DNA from: Lingula anatina
Taxonomy: Eukaryota; Brachiopoda; Lingulata; Lingulida; Lingulidae
Length of the DNA: 64,000 bases
Assembly (NCBI RefSeq): GCF_001039355.2
Contig: NW_019774314.1
Location: 348,787-412,786, forward strand
Direction of reading: 5' to 3'
Numbering within the stretch: position 1 is the stretch's first letter; every line of letters begins with the position of its first letter. The notes below the pieces were generated by a model. It made no database searches. It saw only the letters and a list, made by a program, of their open reading frames with translations, and was not told the origin of the DNA. Shown in pieces: positions 11,001 through 25,600 of this stretch. Position numbers and translations under genes: made by a program.

Positions 11001-14000
11001 GGAAATAGTTCATCTGGTATATAGACCGGGTAGTTAAACCAATGCAGCTGGTATTTCAAGTCATTCTGACAAGAGTAGTGGAACTGATTTGAGCATCCTT
11101 AGACTGACATACAAAATTACTTTAGTAGACTGGTGGTCACTTGAGTCTGTAGCAGGAATGAATTTGAACAGATTTGAGTTTTCTACAGAGTGGAGGAAGG
11201 TTTTTGAAGCAGCTTCCTGTGTCGTTGTTCACCAGAGAAGTTGCCAGTGTCACAAGAGAATGGTAAGTGGCAGAGAAGAGGGCACGATGGATCCTTAATT
11301 CATTTGTCAGTTGTACCCTGCATGTTGGCGGGATTGTGAGAAATCTTTTGTTAAGTTTATCATGCAATTTATTAAATTTTTGTATATTTTTTGCAGTGTG
11401 TAAGTTTGTTATATAAATATAGTTATATGGTTAAAATGTTATCCAAAGACTATAAACATTACCAGCCAAAATCGGGTTAAAAGATTACTTAAAAAAAAAA
11501 AAAAACCGCTTCTAGGTACTTCAGTAGATACCCATGGTACCCTAGCACAATGACAGCGCCACCAGTTATCCATTATCTTAAGCATATGCCAGATAGGATG
11601 GATTGATACATAAATACATTTACTTTTTCGGCTCTTGTGATCTTATTTTATTGAATATATTATTTAATCATTGTAAAAGAAAGTCAATTTTTTTTTTTTT
11701 TTTCAAAATCTGATTAATTTGGGCACTTAGTTGTCTTGCATACCGTTTCTCTAAAGGTGAATTTCATAAGCCTTTAGATTGACGTTTGCACACAAGTGGT
11801 TTGCATTTTTCTCACCATTCTATTTCTTCTTATTTACACAATTAAAAAAATAGCATTCTTCAACTCACACAAGCAATTGTTATGATTAAGATATCCTGTG
11901 ACTATGACTAGCTCAAGTTTCAAAAAATAGCCTGATAGGATTAGTTTTTCTTTAAGATAGGAACAATTTTTGAGAAGATTCGATATTTTAACAAATTATT
12001 TTTTGGTGATATTTTAAATTTCCACATGGGCATAAAGCCCAGTGCTGGCTATACATATCTGAATATCCACAATGATTTTCAGTGCAGTACATAATTCAAA
12101 TTAGGTGATAACTGTGCAGTAAAGCATTATCTAAAATTTTACCAGAATTGACCTTTTTAGTTGTTGTTATTGTCATTAAATTGGTTCATCTCCTTTATAT
12201 GGTTTTTTCATGTTACTGATTCAGGTTTGACATTTATATATCTGTCCATATGGCCTCTCTAATGTGTTAATTACTATTATTTAATCAAAGGTCAAAGTGT
12301 CATGCCTCAAATATAGGTAGAAAACATATCTAGTTTGTTTTGAAGTGATTGACTGTTTTCTTGCCATATTGCACAGGAGACTTTTAGTTTTCGTTAAGTT
12401 TCCAACAAGAGAATGAAAGGACTGAAAAAGGGGTGTTTTCAGTTTTTTGTTTTGTTTTAACTCTCAGTCTGCAAAGATATAAACTTAGGCCAGGACAAGT
12501 ACATGTTTCTGTCCATGGCTTTGCTGTAGCTTCAGCCATCACAAGTGGCATTCACTAATTGATAACTGAACACTGTATTATGAATCATGTCAGGGGAATA
12601 AAGAAGACTGCTTTTAAAATCACCTGATTTTATTTCATTTTGAAATAAATGGTCTAAGTTACCTAGACTGCTAGAAGTAAGTTGCCTATCTCTTCAACAA
12701 TATTCCGTTGCCATTGGCAATAAGGCACAGTGTGGCACCTGTCATAATTTGGATCATTTATCAGTATTCATCAGGTGCAGAGACTTTTAAGTGGAAATCC
12801 ATTAGGCATGCATCCTATGTGGAAAAATCTTTTTTTTTTTCAATCTTTTTCCTTTTTAAGTTTCAAGGAGTTGTTCCCCTGTAACTCATTGAGTACAACA
12901 CCATCATAGCCACATTGAAATGAAATCGAAATAAAAACTTAGTTTGTAATGATGTTTAATTCAAAGGTTCAACTTTCTTTCCAGTTTGAGCTGTTTTCTG
13001 CCCAGAAGCAGAATGGAGATGAGTCTTACTTCTTGTGGGTGATCAAGAGGTTTGTGAAACTTGCTGTGCTGGAGCAAGTCAGCTTTGAAAGTGTGAAGTA
13101 AGTTCAAATGTGAATGAAATCTGTTATTGAACTAAACAAATTTAGTCTCATTGACAACACTGCCTTTTATAAATGGTATCGACGTTATGCGTACAATTTC
13201 AGAAGGACAGTAAATGCAGTTTTAATGCAATTATAAATGTGTAATTTCGAAGATAGTGATTGTTACTTTATCAAGATAGTAAATGTTACTTCATCAGATA
13301 AAATGCTCTGATATTCTTATAAAGATTTTAAAAAAAAGTGCTTTCCTTATTTCAGAACCGTGTTAGCCGTACCCACCTTCAGTCTTGTGACATTTCTAGC
13401 AGTGGCTTCTTGTGAGCAGCTTATGCTTCTTCAAAGGAAGAACGCTGACGCATCCCCTCATGAGAAAATGTGAGTTTTCTAAACAAGCCAAGAAACTAAC
13501 ATATAGTGGTAGCCATCTAGGATTTCAGGCTCTAACATTTTAATAATTTTAAAAGTTGTGATCTTTAGCAGTCACAGAAAGCAGAGATTTCAGGCTATAA
13601 TGATACATCAAATCGCTTTCTATTTTCCAATTCCTACGCTACGAAACAAAATTACAGAAAATATTTGTTAAAATTTAGCTAAATTGACTGCCATTTTGGA
13701 AAATTTTGATGGTCATTAACTACAGAAAAATTCTTAGAATACACATTTGAAATAACTTGAAATCTATTAAGTAAATATAAGTGAAATATCTAAAAGGTTT
13801 TTTTTAAGTTTTTTTTTTATTTCTTGTCTTTCTTTACTTACACCTGAAGCTTTTAATATGTTATCTACATCATCACATTTCTTCTGCCTTCTCTTTATAT
13901 GCTATCTGCATCTTTACAATTTTTTCTGCCCTCTTCTATTTTCATTTTATTTACAGCACCACCATTTTTGATTTCATGTTTTTCATAGACAGTGTTTGAC

Positions 14001-15708
14001 AATGACCATCTGTGACTTCATAATTATTTATCAGGGATGTGATTTTTCAGGTTTTTTCCTGATTTCATTTTTTTTTTTTTTACTTCATTTTTAACTAAGT
14101 TTTTAAAACTTTTCAAGGATTATTGCACAACATTGTCAATTATCAGCCCCCACCCCTCACAAATCACATCCCTGATGTATCTTTCTCTCCTCATTTCTTA
14201 TAGACTGAAGCTGGCTGTGGCTGCCCTCCATGACATGTTGTGGACAGTGGAGTACTTTATGACTGAGAAGAAGAGAGCCCTTAAACAGCAGGACAAGGAG
14301 TATCTTCTCAATTTGCATGGTGAGTGCAAGACTTATTTGGAACAATTTATCCATGTGCCATAGCAAAATATCAGGCCTGTTGCAAACTCTTCTTGCAAAT
14401 GTACAAAAATATCAGCAAAAATAATAGCAGCAACATAAATCTTCTTGTTAACTCCTTGTCAGAAACTTTTAGTTTGCAGCAAATTTCCTGTAAATTTGCT
14501 GCAAACTTTTCATTTTACTAAGGGCTGTCATGATTGGTGGAAGGAAGTAAATTTAACCAAAAGGAAGAAAAGCAATGGTGCTCTGTGCATTCCAAGATCA
14601 AAACCAATGAGCAAGTTTCCCCTGCTTTCACCCAAGCTTTTCCATCAGTATTTTTTTTTCTCCAAAACCTGACAAATTTTCTCTCTTTATCAGCCGAATT
14701 GTCCAGCATGGAGGACATTAGACAGATGTTCCTTCTCCTGATCCGCTTGTATCAGCCGCATCTTCAGAACCTGGATTACCTGAAGAAACTGATCATTACC
14801 AACCACAGCTACATCCTCATGCTGCAGAAGGCCACGCCTACAGGGAACTTTGACATGCTGCACCACATTAAACAGTAAGTTAGTGATATAACTTTAGTAA
14901 CAGAGATAGCTGAAGAATTATTTGAGCATAATGTACACCTTTTGGAGATTTTTAGGGTGAATACAGTAAAATGGTGGTTTTATACACAGATACTTTGTCT
15001 GTACATATTCTGATCATGTTCAATATGTCTGCCGACAGCACTGTCCGACACCTGTCTTGTTCACTTCATAAGTGCTGAGTCGTAATTTTTCCTCATTTCC
15101 AAATCACCAAGTTGCTCTCTATGGGAAAAAAAAAACAAGGCTCCAACCAAAAATCAGTGTCAACAGGTTTTCTTTACTGGAGCCACTGATTTCTTTCTTT
15201 TCACCCTACATGTGCCAGACAGTATTTTTGTCTTACTTCAGATTTGTTTTGTTAATTTTCTGAATATTTGCCAGTTTTGCTGTCTCGTTTAAGAACATAA
15301 TACATGTATATGTGATGCTGTAGATTTGCCACCGAGGAAGTGATGCAGCATTACGGACGCCTTTTGGAGACTTTCACTGAGAACGTTCCTGCAGTGAATG
15401 AGTGTATCTTCACCATGATGCACCACATTGCTGGACCCTGCGAGAAACCGGAATCTCTACTTCAGATAAACATTTTAAAGACCTTCAGTGAGATCTCGCA
15501 TCATCAGTATCCTCTCAATGAGGTAAGTTGCCCCACCAGCAAGACTTATTAATTTTTTTTTCATTGAATGATATTTTAACGAATATTTTTTGTGACAATA
15601 TTTTTGATTTTTTTTTTCAATTTTGTAGCAATCTTTATTATAATTATTTAGCAAATGAATTTTTGCAAGCATGACGTGAAAAAAGGTTAACTTTTGAATA
15701 ACTGTCTA

Positions 15709-15757
<49 letters not shown>

Positions 15758-18700
15758 GGATGCCAGTGACTTGGTGGAGTACATTCTGAAGATATTTGAG
15801 CGTCTTGCCGAGAGAGACCCCTATCATTGTGCCCAGCAACTTCTGAAAATGAAGGAAGATGAGCCAGGTTCTCCAGAGTCTGAGAGGTAGGCTCAACCAC
15901 AGTCTTGGGCCTTATTCACAATCAGTTGATTCACTATCACTTTTTCAGTGCTAGGTCACTTTTGTTTGCAAAATCTTCTCTTATTTGTCTCTTTCTCTTG
16001 TTTGTTTTGTTGTAATGCATTAACATGATTTTGGTAATTAACCTTTGCGTCTCTGATCCTCCTGTTTTTTTTCTTCTTTTTTTTTTATTTTAGTGATCAG
16101 ACGGAATCCCTGGACAGTCACTGGTCAGATGAAGACGTGGACATCCTGTTTATGACCTATACAGAGCATGAAAGTGACCCGAACTTGGTCGACAAGATCG
16201 TGGAAGCGCTGGAGGACCATGGGATATCTAAGACAAGATGCGAGGTGTGTTGAGACCCCCCACCCCCACCCCATCTGAGTGTTTTTTNCCCCCACCCCAT
16301 CTGAGTGTTTTTTTTTTTTGTTTTTTTTTAATATAAAAAAAAAAATGTTGAGATTCAAGAGGACCTTAGGTGACTCACAATGATGAGCAATGGTAAATTG
16401 TAGAAATTGTCTTATATTAACATTTTTTTTTATGTACCCACGAAGTGAGGGGCATTATAGCATTTCTGCTCTATCTGCTCTATTTCTGCTCTGTTTATGC
16501 ACTATGTCTGTTCTACACTATAACCTTTATCACACTCTGATGTGTATGCAGAAAAAAAAGAGTTTGTGTGATTTGGCATGGATATGTGAGGTGTGTCAAA
16601 AAAAATAGCCAATTATTTCCAATATGATCACCCAGTATGGCTGCAACTATAATTAAAATTGAAAATCTTACACGCACTTCATTCCTCAACCCCCCTATCT
16701 CTAAAACTAAAAGAGATACACAGATAGTTACTTCTGAACTTGGATAAGAAATCATAAATGGCAAATATAAATATGACATTGATCTACTTTTCACAGTAAA
16801 AAATTTTTAAAGCATGTACGCACATCTTAGAAATCTTTGTTTCTCCCTTACTTAAATACAAAAAGAGAAAAGTTCTTGCTATTTGGTATCGTTATCTAGA
16901 TATGCCAGGAAAGAAGCCTATTGTTTCGTGGCTTGTTTCACCAACCAACACTGCAGCCATATTTTAGATGTTTGCCATGTTTTACCTTTTTAATACCAGG
17001 CCTTATAAAGTAAATTGTCCTTTTTGACTTGAAGCCACAGGTAAGTGATTTCGATCACCCAATTGATGACTTGAATTGCAAATTCATTATCTGACTGGGC
17101 ATTGTTTTAAAATTTTGAACTGCTAGTCCCCTTGCCTGCCTGCCCGTTTGGTACAAACTGTCTGTGCCAGAGATTATAATTATTGGATGTGCATTAAACC
17201 CATTTTAAAACACAGTAAGAATAGTACATGATAGAAATACATAACTTTAATTCTTTTTTTTGGATTTTGCTTATCTTTCAATGACAACAGAGGTAATGTT
17301 TAATATGCAAGAGTGCATGGTACTAAAAAAAAAAAGGCATTGAAAAGTAAACTCTGGACTTCTTTACATTTTCCACATCGCTCATGCATTGAGTGAGCAT
17401 GGCAACTGAAATCATTCACCCCCTCTAATATTATCAAAAAAGCCTGAGCTACTTTACTGGTCCTCGCATTGAAAAAAGTTTGCCAAAAAAAAAAAAAAAA
17501 ATTATGCGCAGTTAATAATGTTGTTATTTGTGCAATCAGACCATGAAATTGCAGTTTAAGTCACATATTTCACAATCAAAGCAATCAAAATCACTAATTT
17601 GCAGCTTCAAGTCACAAACGACAACTGCCCTTAATGAGGCTAAGATTAAGAAGGAGGAGGAAATTTCAGGTGAACTGTTTTGAAAATTTTGTGATAAGGG
17701 ATATATCTCGGAAGAAGCCTGGAGCTGACTATGCCAACTAATATGGCAGCCATGTTAAAAATCTTAATTGCATGTTAACTTAGGTACCAAAACAGGAAAT
17801 TTGATTTTTTTTTTTTTTTTTGGCTATGACAGGTGGTAAGATCATAGAGAAGAAGCCTGTTGTGGAGCTCATGTTATGATGCAAATCATGGGGGCAGTAG
17901 TGTCCTATAGAAGCATTTGAAGTTTTTACAGACATACTGTGTCTTAAACCAGTTTTAAAGAAGACCATTTAAAGTGCCTCAACATAATGATTTTCCCCCA
18001 CTTTTTAGCAATACACTTCATCCAACCATTGAAATGGGAACATCTTGTTCATCATCTTTAGCCAGTATTTTCCATTTTACAGAGATTTGACACATAAATG
18101 GAATAGTGGAAAGTAGTTTTATCTGTCTGGAAAGGCTTCTAAAATTTCCCCAATCTTATGGACTCTTTTGCTTCATCACCTCCATCCTGGCTTTGGTGTG
18201 ACAGACATGCTCCAGTAGCATCATCTTTTTAGATTCCCAGCCTCTTATCTTCTTAGCTCACTTATGTAGTGAGGGTCAAGTCCTCTGATTACAATACTTT
18301 GAGATTTAATGTTCAACTTTGAGATGAATACTTTGTTATTATTATTTTTTTGATTTATTATTATTATTTTTTTTCTTTTTTGAAAAAATATTCTTTTTAT
18401 ATGTATTAGGCAAAGCACAATTAAATATTGTTGTTAAGTTATCAATCTGCTAGAGGCTTGCTTTTTTTCTTAATTAATTAATGTTTTTTGAGAAACACAT
18501 CACAAAAATTGACAAAATAAGCTCTGTGGATCACTAAGACAGGACTGCTTAGCAACAGAGGATGGGGGTCTAACTCCAGGGGACGTACAGGCTTCCTCAG
18601 GCCCCTGGGTCCTGCATTTCACAACCAGCAAAGGTTTGGCAGCTTTTTTGTTCATATATTGCACATGAACAGCCCAGGTAAGTTTGTTCATGGTGTCTTA

Positions 18701-21700
18701 TGTGTACAGATAACTTGGCATGTGAACTATATTTACATTGATGTTTGTTTTGAAAAAAAAAAAGAAAGGTACGCTAAGTTGTTGTTCAATAGAAATTTGA
18801 TGGATTTTTATATACAGACACTTTAAGTGTCTGTATATGTTCTGTTTTTTTTTCGTCTGTGTCTTTCAAGTATGTGCAGACGCTGTAGCTGTGACTGTTG
18901 CAGTCTGACACATTTGTTTTACACCATATCTGTCAAACTATTTTTTCTGTTTTATTTAAGATTTGTTTGGCAAAGTAGCAGGCGGAGTTTGAATGTGAAT
19001 GATTTAATTATGTTTTGCCTGTATTTTTGCAATGTTCACAATATCGGTGTTATGTTAACTTTTGTGTTCAGTTCATAACATCCTAAAACATGGAAGATGT
19101 AAAATTATTTGATGGTTGGTCAGAAAACAAAAAAACTGTCAACAAGTAAACAATGTTAACTTCTTTTAGACAGGCTTTTCCTGTTGCAGGATTGAAAATT
19201 TCTCATTAAATTAGAAAAAGATAACTCTTGTACTTGAGTGTATTTCAATTCTACTTTTTTAAATATAAGTTTGCAGTCTGTACATATGCCATCCTTGATG
19301 TCTATTTAGAAAAGCAATTTTAAAGGCGACTGTTAAATTCAGAAACGTCATGTTGTAGTATGCAAAGGGATGCTTTTTAAGTAGACAACTCTTTTCAGGA
19401 GTTTTTAAGGAAATAAAGATTGGATACCTAGCACTTTCTTTCTTATTTAATTATTATTATTCTATTTGCTATGTTGATTATATGTATTTTTACATAATTT
19501 TATTTTAATTTTTTTTACCTAAAATCGTGCGCTGTGAGTGTCTATTTATTAGTGTTTTACTTGAGACTTGCTTTTTTCAAACATACTTGTCAACTCTGCC
19601 AGTCTAATCGAGAGTTCCAGTTTAGTGACATCTTTTGTCCTGATTGTTTTCCACACACGTAAAAGGTTTCTCTGTATTTAAGTTACTGTTTCACATTATT
19701 CTGTAAATGGGCCAGTTTCATGGTATAACATGTAGAGCGAGAATAGAGTTTTAAGACATTAGTTATGAATGGCAGTTTTGAATACATCAGACCGTGACAA
19801 TTTCTTCATATGATCCAAATAGCTTGATTTCTTTTTCTCTTTTTAATTTTTATATTTTTCATTTTTATTGTTTTATTATTAATTAATTTATTAATTTATT
19901 TGTTTATTTATTTATTTATTTATTTTTGTCACACGAGGCAATCTTCTTCTCTGGCATTTTCTAGTTTTGACAAGTATGAATGTCTTGCCAAAATTGGCCA
20001 AAAGGGTATTTAAGTCCACTAGTATCTTCTAGTCCGTATTTAGGCTGTAGTATAGAGTAATTATAGATATATTTGCACAACTTATGTTACCAAAATATTT
20101 TTCCAAATTTTATTTGAAGTTTTTTTATTCTTTTTTTGTCTTTTGTCACTAAATTGACCAAAAATTCAAATATCAATTTTATTTGAAATTCACATGCTGA
20201 GTACACTGATAGAAAAGCTGCCACCCAACATATATATGTTTTATAGAGCTAGGTCCAAAAATAATAATTGGTCTTCTCAAATTTTGAAAAGATTATATTA
20301 CAGAAGAAGTGCCCCTGTTTGTTATGGATGGAATATCCAAAGCACTCACTGTTGGTTAGTTTTTATCTTTTTTTACTCCCTCTCTTTCTAGTGTCCACCT
20401 ACAGATTGCCTAGCCCACTACTTGGAATTATGCTTGGAACAATAAGCCTTTTTGTGGGATTTTCACAATATTTTTTGTCATTATAGGTTACAAATCAGTT
20501 GACACACCTTGGACTTCTGGCGGACCAGTCCATGAATTTGATTGACGTCATTGGAGGTGGCAGTTCTGTGGTATGTGCATATCATAAAAAGTGTTTTTGT
20601 TTGTTTGTTTTTACTATAAAGTTTAGGTTCATGTTGTCAAAGAATTGGGGGAGGGGGGCTACAACACTCTGTTTACTCTGTAGGAATCCTGCAGGACTCT
20701 ACAGATTGGTGGATCAAATATGGTGACTCTTTAAAAGGCTGGCGGCTTAATTCCAGATTAGACACTGAATAGATTCCTCTCAAGGATTAGGCAAGAAGCA
20801 TTCAAGTGGGTTGGCCATATTTGATCGGCGGATCTGTTAGTCTATTGCTCTGAATGCGCTCTATGGACTCTATAGCAATTTTTTCGTCCACTGATGATGC
20901 ATTTTTAGTACAAAATTCAGCTGCCGGCTTAAATCATTGTGTAAATTAGAATACAAAAATGGTTATAATTAGAAGGAAGGGAACAAATATTGAATATATG
21001 CCACATTTTTTGAAAAAAAAATATAGGAAACTACAGACAGTGGTATATCCGCTGATGATGCATCTTTAGTACAAGATACAGCTGCCATCTTAATTCATTG
21101 TGTAAATTAGAATACAAAAATGGTTATAATTAGAAGGAAGGAAAAAAAGATATTGAATAAATGCCACATTTTTTGGGAAAAAAAATTTTTTTTTTTCCAC
21201 AAAAATGTGGCATTATATTATATATATAAGAAACTACAGACAGTGGTATATCCACTGATGATGCATCTGTGGTACAAGATACAACCGCCATCTTGAATCA
21301 TTGTGTAAATTAGAATACAAAAGTGGTTATAATTAGAAGGGGGAAAAGGATATCGAATAAATGCCACCTTTTTTGAACAAAAAAATATAGGAAACAACAG
21401 ACAGTGAAATATCCACTGATGATGCATCTCTGGTACAAGATACAGCTGCCATCTTGAATCGTTGTGTAAAGAAACTGGAAGGGAAGGGCCACCAGGTACA
21501 TCTGGCCTGGCTTCAGAGGGTGCTGCTGGAAGTCTGCTATATAAAACTCGGTAGGTTTCCAGCACTTACATTGATCCGTTCATACAAAGTGATGATTTGG
21601 ACTAAAGCGCTAATGAAGTGGGATTTACACTTTTAAGTTTTCAATTTCACAACTTCTGACTAGTGTTAAAGAGCTGCCACAATTCTGTTAATAAGTGAGA

Positions 21701-21847
21701 AAATCTGCAACCCCTTGTCCTCAACTTTTGCCTGTTTTACGTAACTAAAATTAGCAATCTCTTCCTCCAACAGGTGGAAAGAAAATTTATGGAAAGGTAG
21801 AAGAACCAATCCTGTATTTTTATGTTGGTAAGTACATGATTCTAAAA

Positions 21848-21893
<46 letters not shown>

Positions 21894-22573
21894 TTGTGCA
21901 AACGGCTCCAAAGTGTGCATTTTGCAAGATTGGCGGACCAGTGGCGGAACTCACCAAGGCAAATGAGGCAGTGTTTGAGGTGCAAATCAGGCAAATGTGG
22001 CAGTGGTTTAAGTATGCATTGGGCAGATGTGGTTTAGAAGTGAATGGGGCAGATGTGGCATTGGTTTAGAAGTAAATAGGGCAGATGTGGTTGTGTAGCT
22101 CATGTGGCATATTTTGCAAAGCAGCAGATGTGAATGCGTGTGAGATATTAAAAGAGTAGTATTTAGTTTATGTGACCATTTGAATTTAAAGTAGACATTG
22201 AGGAGAATGGGCATACTAATTTTGAATAAAGGAAATGCAATATTTTTCTGATTTCATCTTCCAAAATAATATTCATGCATTTTAACTGGGAAGGCTGGGA
22301 ATATTGCTTTCATGAAGAAATTGTACATTACAGCACAAGACAAGTCCGTTCCTGTGATTCCCTTCAGCGGTGCACAGGAAGCCATTTTACAGGATAAAGC
22401 CTTTCGCTGCCTACTGCTAAGCCTAGGGATTTATTTGCCGGAGGAAGGATGGCAACTGTACCCGAGAATTCCACACTTTTGGAATGCTGAAAACCTTTTC
22501 TCAAAGGCAAAAAGTCTAGGGACAATTCCAAAAGGTAAGCTAGATGGAAGCGTGTGATGAAAAAGAAATGCAG

Positions 22574-22644
<71 letters not shown>

Positions 22645-25600
22645 AGAACAAAATTATGTTGCTGCCTGCAACATATCCTCTTAAGCACTGATATTAAAAC
22701 AGCCATAATGATTTTCATTTTCTACCTTTGCGTCCTTAAAATAGGAAAGGTTTAAACTTAAATGCACTTTCTGATTGTGAAATGAATTTAGCAGTTTCCA
22801 TTCATAAACAACTCAATTCTACCCAGTCCAAACAGTGACATATAGAAATTTTAGTGCAGATGTCATGAATTGATTTTAATTTAATCACTTTTCACAGCTC
22901 ACACAGTGGAATGTAGAAGTTTCTTTAAGTGCAGATGTCTTGAATTCATTTAATTATTTTTCACAGAAATTTTGTTTAGTGCAGTTGTAATTCATCTTAT
23001 CACCTTTGACTTCAGGTATCCTGAAATATAGAAATTTCATTTAGTGCAGATGTCATAAGTTCATTTAAACAGTTTTAACTTCAGGTTTCCTGAAATATAG
23101 AAATTTCATTTAGTGCAGATGTCATGAATTCATTTAATCTCCTTTAACTTCAGGTATCCTGAAATATAAAAATTTCATTTAGTGCAGATGTCATAAATTC
23201 ATTTAATTGTACCACCAGCGTTAGCGCTGGCGGTACACATGGTTTCGGTCCCGTCCGGATCGTTCCGCCGGCTCCGCCGGCTCCGTTGGCTCCGCCGGCT
23301 CCGCCGGACGGCTACCGTTACCGCTTCTCCTCCTAGACGGTAAGGGCCCCCGTACCCATCTCATGGATTTAGGTCACCTATAATCTCAACTCGTTCCACG
23401 TAAAATTTGGGCTTTGTCGGTATTGGGGTCTGGGTGTGGCACTCATTGCAATGCACCCTTGTCTAAAAATGGCAAAATTAAATGCTAATTATCTACCCTA
23501 CGGAAGGAGTTATGGGAAAAATTTCTATAGACGGCTTTCCAAAAGTCATATGTGTAGATTTCAAATATACCCTTGGATTTGACCTTTGACCTTTACTTCA
23601 AGGTCAAATGGGCCAAAATTTTCAAAAAAATGAAATTTTTTACGAAAAAATTTTTTTTTGCCCTGTTATTCAGACACCACACAGACTTAACCAATAATAT
23701 TATTGGAAAGTGTTACCCTTCAGGTCATCTTTCATCTCCATGAATTTGGGGTCAATCGGTGCATTTTCACGGGAGTAGCGGCCATAAGATACCGAAACTG
23801 AAAACTGTCTCTAATTCGGGAACCGTTAATGCTAGAGACCCATTCTTTTTTGCATTTTGTAGAGCATGTAAAGCCCAACACTGGAGGTGGTCTCGGTTTT
23901 TTTGTATTCCATACGGTTTTCGAGTTACGCTGTATCAAAAAGTACATATTGGTGGTGAAAGCAAAATGTGCAGTACGGTAATGGATAATAAATTTTGAAC
24001 TCCGGAAAAATAAAACATAAGGCTTGGCAAAGCAGACAACTTGTGGTCAAAAATGACATTATTTCATCAAATTTGAACATCTGGAACTTCAGAGCACCTC
24101 CCATTTCAAGAATTTTGACCAAAATGACCTTTTCTTTATTTTAATTAATTTTTTCTGTAGGAAATTTATGGCACATTATGGTAACTCCAAAATTATAACA
24201 TTTAGTCCCTTATATCTCCAAAACTGGCAGAGATAGGTCCATAGTTACTATTGAACTTGAATAGGAAGTCATATACTGGCAATCTAAATGTGACCTTAAA
24301 ATTGACCTTTGACCTACTTTTCACCATGAACTGAACATTGCAAATTTTGCTTCCCTTTTATCTCCAAAACTGGCAGAGATAGGTCCGTAGTTTCTATTGG
24401 ACTTGAATAGGAAGTCATATACTGGCAATCTTACTGTGACCTTGAAATTGACCTTTGACCTACTTTTCACCATGAACTGAACTTTGCAAATTTTGGTTTC
24501 CTTTTATCTCCAAAACTGGCTGAGATAGGTCCGTAGTTACTATTGGACTTGAATAGGAAGTCATATACTGGCAATCTATATGTGACCTTCAAATTGACCT
24601 TTGACCTACTTATAATCATGAACTGAACTCTGCTAATTTCTTTCTCTTTTAACTCCAAACATGGCAGAGATAGGTCCATAGTTACTATTGAAGTTGAATA
24701 GGAAGTCATATACTGGCAATTTACTGCGACCTTGAAATTGACCTTTGACCTACCTTACGATGAACTTAACTTTGATTGTACCATTTTAAGTTATATATAT
24801 TTTTTGCGTATTTTGAAAATTCTTGTTGATTGCATTTTTATAGCTTGTCAAGCATAAGACTGGTGGCTGTGTCCCTTATTTTGTGTATGTGGGGGTCTAT
24901 ACGAATGCGTTTGCTCCAGCTGGTGGTACAATATTTGGAGGCGGTATCGCCTCTCTGATCCTCTAGTTTCTTTTAACTTCAGGTATCCTGAAATATAGAA
25001 ATTTCATTTAGTGCAGATGTCATGAATTGATTTTAATTTAATCACTTTTCACAGCTCACACAGTGGAATGTAGAAGTTTCTTTAAGTGCAGATGTCTTGA
25101 ATTCATTTAATTATTTTTCACAGAAATTTTGTTTAGTGCAGTTGTAATTCATCTTATCACCTTTGACTTCAGGTATCCTGAAATATAGAAATTTCATTTA
25201 GTGCAGATGTCATAAGTTCATTTAAACACTTTTAACTTCAGATTTCCTGAAATGTAGAAATTTCATTTAGTGCAGATGTCATGAATTCATTTAATCTCCT
25301 TTAACTTCAGGTTTCCTGAAATATAAAAATTTCATTTAGTGCAGATGTCATAAATTCATTTAATCTCCTTTAACTTCAGGTATCCTGAAATATAGAAATT
25401 TCATTTAGTGCAGATGTCATAAGTTCATTTAAACACTTTTAACTTCAGGTTTCCTGAAATATAGAAATTTCATTTAGTGCAGATGTCATGAATTCATTAA
25501 ATCTCCTTTAACTTCAGGTATCCTAAAATATAGAAATTTCATTTAGTGCAGATGTCATAAGTTCATTTAAACACCTTTAACTTAAGGTATCCTGAAATAT

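Noticed and set aside
18500-18691. Minus-strand open frame richer in GC than its surroundings
   Set aside because: No recognised domain, no splice sites consistent with a gene, and no second copy in the window.
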